A stretch of 64,000 bases of DNA from Lactiplantibacillus plajomi (lineage in GTDB: Bacteria; Bacillota; Bacilli; Lactobacillales; Lactobacillaceae), in contig NZ_BJDZ01000004.1 in assembly GCF_005405405.1 (NCBI RefSeq), positions 1 to 64,000 on the forward strand. The letters are read 5' to 3'. Below, in pieces: positions 8,080 through 17,362 of this stretch. Position 1 is the stretch's first letter. Every line of letters begins with the position of its first letter. Made by a program: the position numbers and the translations under genes. Under the pieces are notes generated by a model, which ran no database searches, was not told where the DNA came from, and saw only the letters and a list, made by a program, of their open reading frames with translations.

Positions 8080-9495
8080 TTGGAAGCTAAACAAGTTCAA
8101 AAGCCATTACCAGCATTTAGCATGAAAGATAAGATCGGCTATATGTTTGGCGACGTTGGGAATTGTTTTTTACTAGGATTAATGAACGCTTTCCTAATGA
8201 TTTACTATACCAACATCTTGGGATTACCAGCTGGATTAGTGGGGACGTTATTTTTTGCCAGCACGATGATCGACGCCTTTGCGGACGTGATTGTCGGTCG
8301 GGTGGCGGACGTCGCTAAAGTTGGTCATGAGGGGCGCTTTCGGCCTTGGATTCGGCGAATGAAGTGGCCGACCTGCCTAACGTTTTTATTAATGTTTTTA
8401 CCGTTTGTTAAACACTTTTCGGAACCGGGAAAAATTGCTTACGTGGTCTTTACCTACATCTTGTTCGGACTGGTCTTTGCCTGCATCAACATTCCGTACG
8501 GCTCGTTGTCGTCAACGATGAGTGCCAATGCGGATGATAAGGCGTCGCTTTCGGTCTTTCGGAGCGTTGGTTCAGCGGTCGGTGCTGGCGGAACTGGCTT
8601 TGCACTATCCCTGATCATTTATACGGAAAACGCTGCGGGTCATAAGATTTTGTCCGAACAACGCTTGTTTTGGAGCGCGATTGGTTGTGCGGTGCTGGCA
8701 TTTATTTCGTACAGTATTTTGTACCACTATACGCACGAACGGATTGCCAGTAACCCGAAACAAAAAGTACGGTTGCATAGTTCGATTAAGGCAATGCTGC
8801 ACGACCGCGGGCTAGTATCCCTGATTATGGCCGATATCGTGGTTACGACCTGCACTAGTTTGAGTGGGATTACGACCACCTACCTATTCAACGATTACTT
8901 TAATAACAACCACGCACTGTCGGTGGCGCTGTTATTCACGTACGGGACCACGATTGCGTTGGCGCCGTTTGCAAAGTGGATCACCGTTAAGTTTGGGAAG
9001 AAGGAAATGTGTGCGACGTCACTGACGGTAACGGCAATGCTGTACGCGATTTTGTACTTCCTGCATATCCAAAACCCGTGGTTATACCTAGTCATTTTAT
9101 TTGTGGCAACGTTAGGCACCTCAACGTTTAGTTTGATGATTTGGGCGTTTATTAATGATGTCAACGATAATCATCAGGTGATTACGGGGATGCGTGAAGA
9201 CGGCACAATTTACGGTATCAATTTCTTTGGCCGTAAAATTGCCCAGGCGTTAGCCAACGGGGTCGGTGGGGTGCTGCTCTCCATCATCGGCTACCAATCC
9301 TCAACTAGCGGCGGCCGGGTTCAGACGCAGGCCGTGCTTGATCATATTTATATGTTGGCCAACCTCGTGCCAGCATTGTTAATGATTACCGCGGCGGCAA
9401 TCCTGGCTTTCTGGTACCCCTTGACGCGACAACGGGTTCGTGAAGTCACTGCCAAGTTAGAGGCAGCGGTTGGAAAGGGTGAAACGAATGAGTAA
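8080..9495 (+). CDS. GPH-family sugar:cation symporter 2
   Basis: This is a second MelB-type symporter of 471 residues, clearly paralogous to its upstream neighbour: KIGYMFGDVGN, DVIVGRVADVAK, GRFRPWIRRMKW and MREDGTIYGINFFGRK align in order. The start is TTG, nine bases after a GAGG box. The two adjacent paralogues suggest a tandem duplication that diverged, perhaps for mono- and oligosaccharide or for plain and acetylated substrates; this is inference. Its last eight bases overlap the start of the SGNH esterase gene, implying translational coupling. Confidence 0.9.
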   Translation: MEAKQVQKPLPAFSMKDKIGYMFGDVGNCFLLGLMNAFLMIYYTNILGLPAGLVGTLFFASTMIDAFADVIVGRVADVAKVGHEGRFRPWIRRMKWPTCLTFLLMFLPFVKHFSEPGKIAYVVFTYILFGLVFACINIPYGSLSSTMSANADDKASLSVFRSVGSAVGAGGTGFALSLIIYTENAAGHKILSEQRLFWSAIGCAVLAFISYSILYHYTHERIASNPKQKVRLHSSIKAMLHDRGLVSLIMADIVVTTCTSLSGITTTYLFNDYFNNNHALSVALLFTYGTTIALAPFAKWITVKFGKKEMCATSLTVTAMLYAILYFLHIQNPWLYLVILFVATLGTSTFSLMIWAFINDVNDNHQVITGMREDGTIYGINFFGRKIAQALANGVGGVLLSIIGYQSSTSGGRVQTQAVLDHIYMLANLVPALLMITAAAILAFWYPLTRQRVREVTAKLEAAVGKGETNE

Positions 9496-10138
9496 GACGT
9501 TACCCCATGCTGGGGAGAAGTTAAGCTGTTTGGGTGATTCCATTACTAACGGTTACGACGGACAGGACCACACTTCGCAAGACTGGTCATGGCCAGCTTA
9601 TATGACGGAATTGTGTGGTTTTAAGGAAGTTACGAATGTTGGTAAGAACGCCGCGACGATTAGCTTGAACGATGATGGCATTAGTCTGGTTGACCGCTGT
9701 CACACGATTCATGATCAGGACTTCATCACTATTTTTGGTGGTGTTAACGACTATGACCAGGGATTACCGGTAGGCGATTTGCAGACGGATGATTTGCGGA
9801 CTGTCAGTGGTGGTTTAAAGTACGTCATCGAAGCCCTAGCCCGGCAGAACCCCGATGCAACGATGGTCGTATTTACCCCGATGAAGGAAAATAAGTTTGT
9901 TCCGACTGGTACGCCCAATGCCGCGGGTTTGTTGGAAATCGACTACGTAGCGGCGATTAAGGCCGTCGCGGATCACTATTCGCTACCCGTGTTGGACCTA
10001 TACGCTTCGGGCAACATTGGTGTTTTTCTCGATCCGTTAGTCGGTCCGGACGGCTATACGGCGGACCGCTTGCACCCAACACCGAAAGGGTACCGCCGGT
10101 TAGCCCGGCAAATTGCTAGTTTTATTAATCAGTTCTAG
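9488..10138 (+). CDS. Small SGNH/GDSL hydrolase
   Basis: The 216-residue, single-domain hydrolase carries CLGDSITNG (Ser18), a block III variant GGVNDYDQG and the C-terminal DRLHP with Asp193 and His196. There is no signal peptide. The ATG at 9488 is chosen over the TTG at 9470 because GAAAGGGTG precedes it. As the last gene of the GH42 operon, co-translated with a symporter, it probably deacylates an imported sugar before or after GH42 cleavage. The exact acyl group cannot be read from sequence. It is not closely similar to the two-domain SGNH proteins at 1936 and 60821. Confidence 0.85.
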   Translation: MSKTLPHAGEKLSCLGDSITNGYDGQDHTSQDWSWPAYMTELCGFKEVTNVGKNAATISLNDDGISLVDRCHTIHDQDFITIFGGVNDYDQGLPVGDLQTDDLRTVSGGLKYVIEALARQNPDATMVVFTPMKENKFVPTGTPNAAGLLEIDYVAAIKAVADHYSLPVLDLYASGNIGVFLDPLVGPDGYTADRLHPTPKGYRRLARQIASFINQF

Positions 10139-10144
10139 TTAGGA

Positions 10145-10184
10145 CCTGGCGGTCAGACATTGTTCTGGCCGCCAGGTTTTTATG
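10145..10184 (+). terminator. Rho-independent terminator of the GH42 operon
   Basis: CCTGGCGGTCAGA pairs with TCTGGCCGCCAGG with one mismatch and is followed by six T. It lies a few bases after the SGNH stop codon. Confidence 0.85.
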
Positions 10185-10185
10185 C

Positions 10186-10880
10186 TACCGTCAAGACGGC
10201 ATTTACATAAATTTATTAAAGGTTGAAAGTTAAATAGTATAGTAAAGAGGTGCGGAAATCTGGGCTTTATTGGACAAAAATAGACACGGGTTACGCCGCA
10301 TCGTATGCTTAAACCACATACAGAGAAGATTCATGTCCATGCCTAAAATACAACGGCCTGATACTTAAATCTACTATTTTTGTAATTATTAAAATTTATC
10401 CACCTTTCTTAATTACTGAAGTGGCTACTGACGGGTTCTTGTGATTGTTTTTTTCCGGATGATAAAGCGGCTCATTTTCCAAAAATAACTGTCTGTAACT
10501 GCCGTAATATTTTTTGGTAGCTGAACCAATAAATTGAAAATGTTCAAGCAACTTGATTGTTGTTCCTTGGCAGCCAAGCATCGGGTGCAAGCACAATATA
10601 AGCTGAATGTCGTTACTTTATAGCTAGTTGATGCTGCCTTTAAGAATAATGGTATCTATGCCTAATACGTGTTCTTCAATGGTTGGTACTTTCAACTTTT
10701 AGTCAGTTTTATGATGACTACCGTTGTTTAACTTGACTACCTAATTGTGAGTGGCTAATCAGTGAGCCTTGTAAATTTGTCGTATAGAAATGTTTGCGTC
10801 TTATTTTTAAGTAGTGTACGCTTTAAACGTAAAATTAAATGGTGATGACGTTCACCGTAACTAATTGATTATCAATTTAA
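10186..10880. other. AT-rich intergenic region, possibly decayed sequence
   Basis: This stretch of about 700 bases has no convincing gene. A 66-codon minus-strand frame at 10396-10596 (start TTG, product rich in Lys, Tyr and Asn) lacks a ribosome binding site and a recognisable domain; it may be a remnant. Stop codons are scattered through all frames elsewhere. Base composition is visibly more AT-rich than the flanking genes, as expected for degraded horizontally acquired DNA. It must contain the eno promoter, but no clean -35/-10 pair was found. Confidence 0.4.
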
Positions 10881-10881
10881 T

Positions 10882-10940
10882 GACGTCTACTACTTCAACG
10901 ACACAACGTGTCCTTGAAGTAGTAGACGTCTTTTCTTTTA
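10882..10940 (+). promoter_or_regulatory. Long hairpin with T-tract in the eno leader
   Basis: A perfect 17-bp stem (GACGTCTACTACTTCAA and its complement) encloses a second small stem (GACAC/GTGTC) and is followed by TTTTCTTTTA. It has the form of a strong intrinsic terminator, yet it ends about 40 bases before the eno start codon with little room for a promoter downstream. It could end an unseen upstream transcript or act as an attenuator. Confidence 0.65.
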
Positions 10941-10970
10941 GGTAACCACAATTTGAAAGGAGTTTTTATA

Positions 10971-12260
10971 ATGGTAGCAGTAATCGATGCAGTAAAGGCA
11001 CGTGAGGTTTTTGATTCACGGGGAAACCCAACAGTTGAAGTCGATGTCGTTTTAACTGACGGGATTCGCGGTCGCGCCGAAGTTCCATCAGGTGCCTCAA
11101 CCGGCGCTAACGAAGCCGTTGAATTACGTGATGGTGGAGACCGGTTACAAGGCAAAGGAGTCGCCAAGGCCGTAAATAACGTCAATACCGAAATTAACGA
11201 TGCATTGCACGATGAGAGTCCGTTTAATCAGGCCAAAGTTGATCAAATCATGATTGACTTGGATGGTACGCCAAATAAATCACGCTTGGGCGCCAACGCC
11301 ATCCTTGGTGTTTCCATGGCCGTTTGCCGGGCCGCTGCAGTTGAAACGTATCAACCACTCTACCGTTATCTTGGCGGGACCGACCTCGAGTTACCACAAA
11401 CGTTTCACAACGTTATTAATGGCGGAGAACATGCGGATAACGGAATCGATATTCAAGAATTCTTGATTACTGCCGTCGAACGGACCAGCTTTCGGGATGG
11501 TTTTGAAAAGATTACCAACACTTACCACACGTTAAAGACAGTTGTTGAAAAAGCGGGTTACACGACCGGTTTAGGTGATGAAGGAGGCTTCGCGCCCGAC
11601 TTAAACAACTCCGAAGAAGCTTTACAGATGCTACATGATGCAATCATTGCAGCCGGCTACGTTCCGGGAAAGGAAATCGCCATTGCCTTTGATGCCGCTG
11701 CTTCATACTTTTACAACACCGAGACTAAGCAATATGACTTTGAAGGCAAACACTTATCACCAGTCGAATTAGGTGAATACTACGTTGGCTTACTAGACAA
11801 GTTTCCAGAAATTGTCTCCGTTGAAGATCCGTACAGTGAAGACGACTGGGAGAACTTCGCGACCTTTACTAAGGAGTATGGTAATCGCGTTCAGATTATT
11901 ACCGATGATAATGTCTGTACCAACCCGAAGTTATTTGCTAAAGCCATTAGGATGGGTATGGCCAACGCTTTTCTGATTAAGTTGAACCAAATTGGAACGG
12001 TTACTGAAACAATCACCGCGATCCGGTTAGCCCGCAAGAATGGTTACGCAACGATGATGTCTCATCGTTCAGGTGAAACTGGTGACACGTTTTTGGCCGA
12101 TTTCACGGTTGCAACCAAGACAGCGCAATTGAAGTCTGGTGCGCCCGCACGTTCTGAACGGGTTGAAAAGTACAATCAATTATTACGGATTGAAGAAGAA
12201 CTCGGTGAAGAAGGGACCCGCTTAGCCCACTTTCCTGACAGTGTGGACTATGACCTATAA
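10971..12260 (+). CDS. eno: Enolase, divergent stand-alone copy
   Basis: Enolase converts 2-phosphoglycerate to phosphoenolpyruvate. The 429-residue product is full length, with catalytic Glu204 (GDEGGFAP) and Lys337 (FLIKLNQIGTVTET), metal ligands Asp241, Glu285 and Asp312, and SHRSGET at 364-370. Several blocks differ from the usual housekeeping form: HNVINGGEHADN where most have MNVLNGGAHADN or similar, and IITDDNVCTNPK where most have GDDLFVTNT. It is not in the gap-pgk-tpi-eno operon, which suggests a second, paralogous enolase. The ATG at 10971 follows AAAGGAG by nine bases. The catalytic set is complete, so the enzyme should be active. Confidence 0.92.
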   Translation: MVAVIDAVKAREVFDSRGNPTVEVDVVLTDGIRGRAEVPSGASTGANEAVELRDGGDRLQGKGVAKAVNNVNTEINDALHDESPFNQAKVDQIMIDLDGTPNKSRLGANAILGVSMAVCRAAAVETYQPLYRYLGGTDLELPQTFHNVINGGEHADNGIDIQEFLITAVERTSFRDGFEKITNTYHTLKTVVEKAGYTTGLGDEGGFAPDLNNSEEALQMLHDAIIAAGYVPGKEIAIAFDAAASYFYNTETKQYDFEGKHLSPVELGEYYVGLLDKFPEIVSVEDPYSEDDWENFATFTKEYGNRVQIITDDNVCTNPKLFAKAIRMGMANAFLIKLNQIGTVTETITAIRLARKNGYATMMSHRSGETGDTFLADFTVATKTAQLKSGAPARSERVEKYNQLLRIEEELGEEGTRLAHFPDSVDYDL

Positions 12261-12299
12261 TCCAGGCCAATAAATGTCAACTCTGGAGAGGTGATCAAA

Positions 12300-14570
12300 A
12301 TGCAAACATCCTCGGATATGCTGATTGGGCTGACCCAGCACGAAGCTGAGGAACAACTAAAGAAGTTTGGTCCTAACGTCGTGCCGCAACCAGAATTTAA
12401 CTTTCCAAAAGCGCTTGGTTCCCGACTCTGGGAACCATCCGCTTGGATTCTTGAAGGCGCCCTAATTGTTGAATTGCTACTTGGTAAGGGTATTCAGGCG
12501 GGCTTCATCCTCCTGATGCTGTTATTCTCAGCAGTCGCCGGCGCGATTCAGGCCCGCCGCACTAATAACGTTCTCAGCGCACTGACTGAGCAATTAACAT
12601 TAACCGTTGCCGTTAAGCGGGATGGTCGCTGGCAGCAATTATCTGCTGATCAAATCGTTCCTGACGACCTGATTAGTCTCAATCGCGGTGACCTGCTTCC
12701 AGCAGACATTCAATTACTCGATGGTACCGTTGAAGTTGATGAAAGTAGTATTACTGGTGAATCGGTTACCGTTCGTCATCAAAATGGCGAAAGTGTCTTT
12801 GCCGGAACCGAAATTGTCAGCGGTCATGGACTGGCGGTTGTCACCAAGACCGGTCGTCACAGTCGTTCTGGTAAAACTATTAGTCTGATCAATAAATCGT
12901 CAGCGCCCGGTCAATTGCAGAAACTGTTAAGTAAAATTATTGGTTATCTTGCGCTGCTCGACACCATCTTAGCAGTTATTTTAATCATCACCGCCCTGAT
13001 TTGTGGCGTAAATCTCATCAGTATGTTACCATTTTTGGCCATGCTCTTCATCGCAACTATTCCAATTGCAATGCCGTCCAGTTTCGCAGTTGCCAATTCA
13101 GTTGAGGCCAAGCAGTTGGGTCGACAACAAATTTTAGTCAGCGACTTATCGGGGATTCAAGCCGCCGCCAACTTAAACTTGTTGTTAATCGATAAAACTG
13201 GCACAATTACCACGAACCAGCCCCGAGTTGTGAAATTGTATAATTTCTCCGAGTGGTCAGATCAAGAATTAATCCAGTGGGCTACCAGCGCCACGAACCA
13301 GCAAAATCCCAGTGTGATCGACGGGGCGTTGCTCGACTATGCTCATCAAAATGCCGTTACCGTCGTTACGCCGCTTCACCTGGAACCCTTTAATTCCGAG
13401 CAAGAATTTTCAGAAGCTCTGTTCCCCGGTAAGCAGCCATTAGACGTGAAACTGGGGGCGTTGCAGCGATTAAGCCACCTTGACGCAGCCGCCGCTCAGT
13501 CCGTTGCTGGTGTTGATTTTAGTAGTGGCCGAAGTGTCGCAATTATGACCAACGATCGCTTGGCCGGGCTCTTCATTATCGAGGATCAGCCCCGCTCCGA
13601 TAGCGCTCAAGCCATTCAAGATTTACAGGCTCGGGGTGTTCGGGTCGTTATGTTGACTGGTGATAATCAAAAGACGGCCGCTGCTGTTGCCAAACAAGTC
13701 GGCTTAACGGGCGTCGTAACGGCGTTTACTGATTTGTCAGCCACGACCACAGCCACCCAGCTCGCAGGTATTGCTGAAGTGGTCCCGGAAAACAAGTTGG
13801 CCATCGTCAAACATTTCCAGTCTGCCGGTTACGTTGTCGGTATGACTGGTGACGGAGTTAACGACGCTCCCGCACTCAAACAAGCGGATGTTGGCATCGC
13901 TGTCCAAAACGCGGTCGATCTTGCCAAACGTTCGGCTAAATTGGTTCTACTATCACCCGGCTTAACGCCTATCATCAATATTCTTGATAGCGGTCACCGC
14001 GTTTACCAGCGGATGATGACGTGGACAGTCACCAAGCTTTCTCGGACAGCCGAACTCACTATGTTACTAACCTTCGGCTATCTCTGGTGGCGATTCATTC
14101 CACTAACACTGAACGCCATGATTTTGGTCGCCATCTTAAACGACTGTGTTACTCTAGTTCTAGGGACGGACAATACGACCATTACGCATTCACCTGAGCA
14201 TTGGGACTTGGGTCGCTTAAGCTGGGTTGCCGGAGTGTTAGCCGTCGGATGGACGTTAGTAGGGATGGGATACTTGTTCTGGGCGCTCAATCAAGGCTTA
14301 TTAGTAAGTCAAATTAGTACCGTACTCTATTGTTACTTAATTTTCAGCGCCATGCTGACGATTCTAATTACCAGGACCGAACAATCGTTTTGGCAAAGTG
14401 TTCCGAGTCGGTCTGTTATGATTGCTGTGGGTAGTAACTGCGTTTTAACGATGATTTTGGCGCTAACCGGTGTAGGTGTTGCAAAAATTAGTCTTGCCTT
14501 GTTAGGATTGACGTTGATCATTGTTTTAGTGATGGGTTTTTTATTGACCTTGATTCAGCGGCACCATTAA
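12300..14570 (+). CDS. P3A-type plasma-membrane H+-ATPase
   Basis: This is a P-type ATPase of 756 residues. TGES of the actuator domain lies near residue 152-155, the phosphorylated Asp298 is in DKTGT, and GDGVND lies in the hinge. It lacks metal-binding CPx or HMA motifs. The cation N-terminal segment (LTQHEAEEQLKKFGPN), the WEPSAWILEGA first membrane segment and overall length fit subfamily IIIA proton pumps, which acidify outside and help keep cytoplasmic pH. The ATG at 12300 is used because GGAGAGG lies nine bases upstream. It begins 40 bases after eno and may be co-transcribed with it. Confidence 0.85.
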   Translation: MQTSSDMLIGLTQHEAEEQLKKFGPNVVPQPEFNFPKALGSRLWEPSAWILEGALIVELLLGKGIQAGFILLMLLFSAVAGAIQARRTNNVLSALTEQLTLTVAVKRDGRWQQLSADQIVPDDLISLNRGDLLPADIQLLDGTVEVDESSITGESVTVRHQNGESVFAGTEIVSGHGLAVVTKTGRHSRSGKTISLINKSSAPGQLQKLLSKIIGYLALLDTILAVILIITALICGVNLISMLPFLAMLFIATIPIAMPSSFAVANSVEAKQLGRQQILVSDLSGIQAAANLNLLLIDKTGTITTNQPRVVKLYNFSEWSDQELIQWATSATNQQNPSVIDGALLDYAHQNAVTVVTPLHLEPFNSEQEFSEALFPGKQPLDVKLGALQRLSHLDAAAAQSVAGVDFSSGRSVAIMTNDRLAGLFIIEDQPRSDSAQAIQDLQARGVRVVMLTGDNQKTAAAVAKQVGLTGVVTAFTDLSATTTATQLAGIAEVVPENKLAIVKHFQSAGYVVGMTGDGVNDAPALKQADVGIAVQNAVDLAKRSAKLVLLSPGLTPIINILDSGHRVYQRMMTWTVTKLSRTAELTMLLTFGYLWWRFIPLTLNAMILVAILNDCVTLVLGTDNTTITHSPEHWDLGRLSWVAGVLAVGWTLVGMGYLFWALNQGLLVSQISTVLYCYLIFSAMLTILITRTEQSFWQSVPSRSVMIAVGSNCVLTMILALTGVGVAKISLALLGLTLIIVLVMGFLLTLIQRHH

Positions 14571-14581
14571 TGTGATATTAA

Positions 14582-14629
14582 AAGGGGGGGATAACCGTGA
14601 TAAGTTAACGGTTATCCCCCCCTTTTTTT
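14582..14629 (+). terminator. Strong rho-independent terminator
   Basis: GGGGGGGATAACCGT pairs with ACGGTTATCCCCCCC and is followed by seven T. It directly follows the P-type ATPase stop codon. Confidence 0.92.
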
Positions 14630-14985
14630 AACTGTACTTTTAACGAATCTTTAACGAAAATCCCTGTATTTTAGCCAGGGGATGAGTAGCCGCCCACCAT
14701 GGTGTAATACCATATCACTATGGGGTTAAAGTTCGGGTGTTGCCGTCTACGCGACAAAAACTTGTTATCAAACTTAACAGCAATGAATACAAACGCTGGG
14801 ACAAAGCTTAAAACGACCGTTAACTGGGATTTCAAACGTAGTTAGCCAAATTCATATTGGAACTGTAACGTTTAAAATGGATGCTATTAGGCGTTATTAC
14901 GTATCCTTTCAATTGGCGGCAACTGAATCGAATCATTTGTTGAACCACTAGCTAGACTGGACTCGGTAATCACAAGTTTCTGACT
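14630..14985. other. Intergenic region without recognisable genes
   Basis: No frame of useful length has a ribosome binding site. Short imperfect inverted repeats occur (around CCCTGTATTTTAGCCAGGGG at 14661 and near 14700). The region separates the ATPase terminator from the 3' end of a minus-strand gene and may be decayed mobile DNA. Confidence 0.35.
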
Positions 14986-15582
14986 TTAGTCGGAAGTGGT
15001 TGACCTTTGCAACGCGTCCGCAACCTTGGCTTGTAGAACTGGTATGACCGCTGTTTCAAACCAGGGATTGCGCTTTTGCCAACCGTAGTTCAGTGGGGAC
15101 GGGTGTACGAGCGGGAAGTAAGCTGGCAGGTAGTCTTGGTAGTGTTGAACGGTGGCCGTTAGCGTTTTTTGTCGGCTTTTACCCAAGTACGTTTTGATAG
15201 CGTACTGCCCCACCAGAATGGTTAGCTGGATATTGGGCATTAAGTCCAGTAACGGTTGGTGCCACTTAGCCGCAAAGTCCTTACGTGGGGGTAAGTCGCC
15301 ACTCTTTCCCTTACCGGGGTAGTAAAAATCGATCGGCATGATGGCAACTTGGTCGTTGTAAAATTGGTCACGGGTGACCCCCATCCAGTCGCGTAACCGG
15401 TTGCCACTAGCGTCGTCAAAGGATTTGTTGGCGGCCTGCGCGACTCGGCCGGGGGCTTGACTGATAATTAGAATTTTGGCTGCTGGTGCGACCTGAATTA
15501 AGGGTTGCCAGCCCTTAGCCGTAAACCCCGCGTTTTCGGGGTCCGTCATGATAGCCTGCTTGATAGTTTCAATGTTATTCAC
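14986..15582 (-). CDS. Uracil-DNA glycosylase family protein
   Basis: The product belongs to the uracil-DNA glycosylase superfamily. The N-terminal motif is ISQAPGRVAQAANKSFDDASG and the C-terminal motif is PLVHPSPLN. These correspond to the water-activating loop and the leucine-loop region of the fold. The form resembles the small family found in Firmicutes whose substrate has not been settled, and it lacks the canonical GQDPYH of family 1 Ung. Repair of uracil or another base in DNA is inferred. The start is uncertain: GTG at 15582 gives 198 residues and fits family length; GTG at 15621 adds 13 residues without a good ribosome binding site. Confidence 0.75.
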   Translation of the reverse strand: MNNIETIKQAIMTDPENAGFTAKGWQPLIQVAPAAKILIISQAPGRVAQAANKSFDDASGNRLRDWMGVTRDQFYNDQVAIMPIDFYYPGKGKSGDLPPRKDFAAKWHQPLLDLMPNIQLTILVGQYAIKTYLGKSRQKTLTATVQHYQDYLPAYFPLVHPSPLNYGWQKRNPWFETAVIPVLQAKVADALQRSTTSD

Positions 15583-15718
15583 CGTGTAAACCCACTTTCT
15601 AATTAGTTTTTTGGAAAGCACATAAATCCGTGCGCTGGTTAATTGTTAATCTTGTGTTGCAAAATAACATTTATTATTATATAAATATGGTAATGATGAG
15701 TTTTTGGAGGAGGAAGTT

Positions 15719-17239
15719 ATGTTGAAAAGATGGGGAAAATTAGTACTATGTGCGCTGGTAGCGCTATGTAGCGTTTTAGTCGTTACGGTCCAACCCGCGG
15801 CAGCTAAGAAAACTTACACGCGAACACCGACGACCAAGGTTAGTCGCAAGACCTACTACTCCACGAGTACGACCGCGTACACGTATAAAGCCAATGGTAA
15901 TTATAAGCGTTGGACGTTTAACCGCAACCACGCGCTTAAGAACTATCGTAACACGATTTGGACCCGGAGTTCCAAAACGTATATTCGTAAGAATGGCAAA
16001 AATGTCCTGTACTACTACGTTCGTAATAGTAAAAATGGGGCCAGTGGTTGGGTCTGGAGTGGCTATTTAAAACCAATCAAAACGTACCACCGGACGCCGA
16101 CGACTAAGGTCAGTGCCAAGACCTACTATTCAACGAGTACGACTGCCCATACGTATAAGGCGAATAGAAACTATAACTATTGGACATTCAAACGTAATCA
16201 CGATTTAAAAAACTATCGGAATACGATCTGGACTCGAAGTTCAAAAACGTATATTAATAAAAACGGTAAAAACGTGCTGTATTACTATGTTCACAACAGT
16301 AAGAACGGTGCCAGTGGCTGGGTCTGGAGTGGCTATTTAAAACCAATCAAAACGTACCACCGGACGCCGACGACCAAGGTCAGTGCCAAGAAATACTATT
16401 CGACGAGTACCACCGCGTACACTTATAAAGCGAATGGTGATTATAATAACTGGACGTTTAAGCGTAACCACGCGTTGAAAAATTATCGTAATACGGTGTG
16501 GACGCGCAGCTCTAAGACGTACATTAACAAAAACGGTAAAAACGTGTTGTACTACTACGTTCGTAATAGTAAGAATGGGGCCAGTGGCTGGGTCTGGAAC
16601 GGCTACTTAAAGCCGGTCAAGGCGACGCCGAAGCCAAAATCAGAAGCAACGTTGGTTGCACAAAGTAAAGTGGCTAAAAAGGCTCAACAAATCGTCACGG
16701 TCGTGCAAAACGGTAGTTCGACGGCCACGTTACACCTGTGGCAAAAGCAGGGGAGTACTTGGCGTCAAAAGTTGAGTGCGGCTAGTCGGATTGGTAGTCG
16801 TGGTATCGGACAATCACGTGAAGGAAGTAGTACGACCCCAATCGGTGCCTACCATCTGAGCTTTGCGTTCGGGAAAGCTCGTAACGCCCAGACAGCCGGG
16901 ATGCCGTACCGGCAGATTAAGTCGACTTCGTACTGGATTTCAGACTTGAATGACCGCCAGTATAATACTTGGCAAGAGCGTCGGTCGGCTAACAGTAAGA
17001 ACGAGCACCTGATCGATTATACGAAGGCCGCCCCGCATAACCAGTACGAGTTAGCGGTCGTCATGGATAATCACGGTCAAAATAACGGTTCCGGGTTCTT
17101 TATCCACGTTAAAAATCAGTGGGCAACGGCTGGGTGTGTTTCAATCGACCTGAATCAAATGCGCCAGCTTACCCGTCAACTGGGGACTAAGGCCTACGTA
17201 ATCAACGTTCAAAAAGTGGCCCAGTTAGCAAATTATTAG
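15719..17239 (+). CDS. Secreted L,D-transpeptidase-like protein with three 90-residue repeats
   Basis: The 506-residue precursor starts with a signal peptide ending QPAAA-KK near residue 30. Three nearly identical 90-residue modules follow (residues 32-301), rich in Tyr, Lys, Thr and Trp, with a shared end GASGWVW-GYLKP; they look like SH3-type cell-wall-binding repeats. The C-terminal part resembles a YkuD L,D-transpeptidase domain, with His463 and Cys473 in IHVKNQWATAGCVS. It should act on peptidoglycan outside the cell, or bind the wall. The ATG at 15719 follows GGAGGAGG; the upstream TTG at 15704 lies within that site. Monocistronic. Confidence 0.85.
   Translation: MLKRWGKLVLCALVALCSVLVVTVQPAAAKKTYTRTPTTKVSRKTYYSTSTTAYTYKANGNYKRWTFNRNHALKNYRNTIWTRSSKTYIRKNGKNVLYYYVRNSKNGASGWVWSGYLKPIKTYHRTPTTKVSAKTYYSTSTTAHTYKANRNYNYWTFKRNHDLKNYRNTIWTRSSKTYINKNGKNVLYYYVHNSKNGASGWVWSGYLKPIKTYHRTPTTKVSAKKYYSTSTTAYTYKANGDYNNWTFKRNHALKNYRNTVWTRSSKTYINKNGKNVLYYYVRNSKNGASGWVWNGYLKPVKATPKPKSEATLVAQSKVAKKAQQIVTVVQNGSSTATLHLWQKQGSTWRQKLSAASRIGSRGIGQSREGSSTTPIGAYHLSFAFGKARNAQTAGMPYRQIKSTSYWISDLNDRQYNTWQERRSANSKNEHLIDYTKAAPHNQYELAVVMDNHGQNNGSGFFIHVKNQWATAGCVSIDLNQMRQLTRQLGTKAYVINVQKVAQLANY
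15812..16621 (+). repeat. Three tandem 270-bp coding repeats
   Basis: Units occupy 15812-16081, 16082-16351 and 16352-16621 in frame. They differ mostly at silent or conservative positions, which indicates recent duplication or gene conversion. Each encodes one wall-binding-like module of the transpeptidase-like protein. Unequal crossing over could change the copy number between strains. Confidence 0.92.
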
Positions 17240-17319
17240 TTAGGGATCAATTCAGGAGAATGGGCCCAAAGCCAGCTGACTTTTGGCGTCTGTTCTGACG
17301 ATTATCAGATAGAGACGGA

Positions 17320-17350
17320 AAGTAGGTGCTTGCCCGCACCTACTTTTTTA
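17320..17350 (+). terminator. Rho-independent terminator
   Basis: AAGTAGGTGC pairs with GCACCTACTT, followed by TTTTTA. It ends the transpeptidase-like gene. The preceding bases around 17262-17280 carry CCCAAAGCCAGCTGACTTTTGG, a short palindrome related to other intergenic hairpins of this window. Confidence 0.85.
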
Positions 17351-17362
17351 TTGCGTTCAAAC

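Noticed and set aside
10396-10596. 66-codon minus-strand frame
   Set aside because: No ribosome binding site, no domain, and placed in a decayed AT-rich gap; noted only as a possible remnant.
15812-16621. CRISPR-like array
   Set aside because: The repeats are 270 bp, in frame and without spacers; they encode protein modules.
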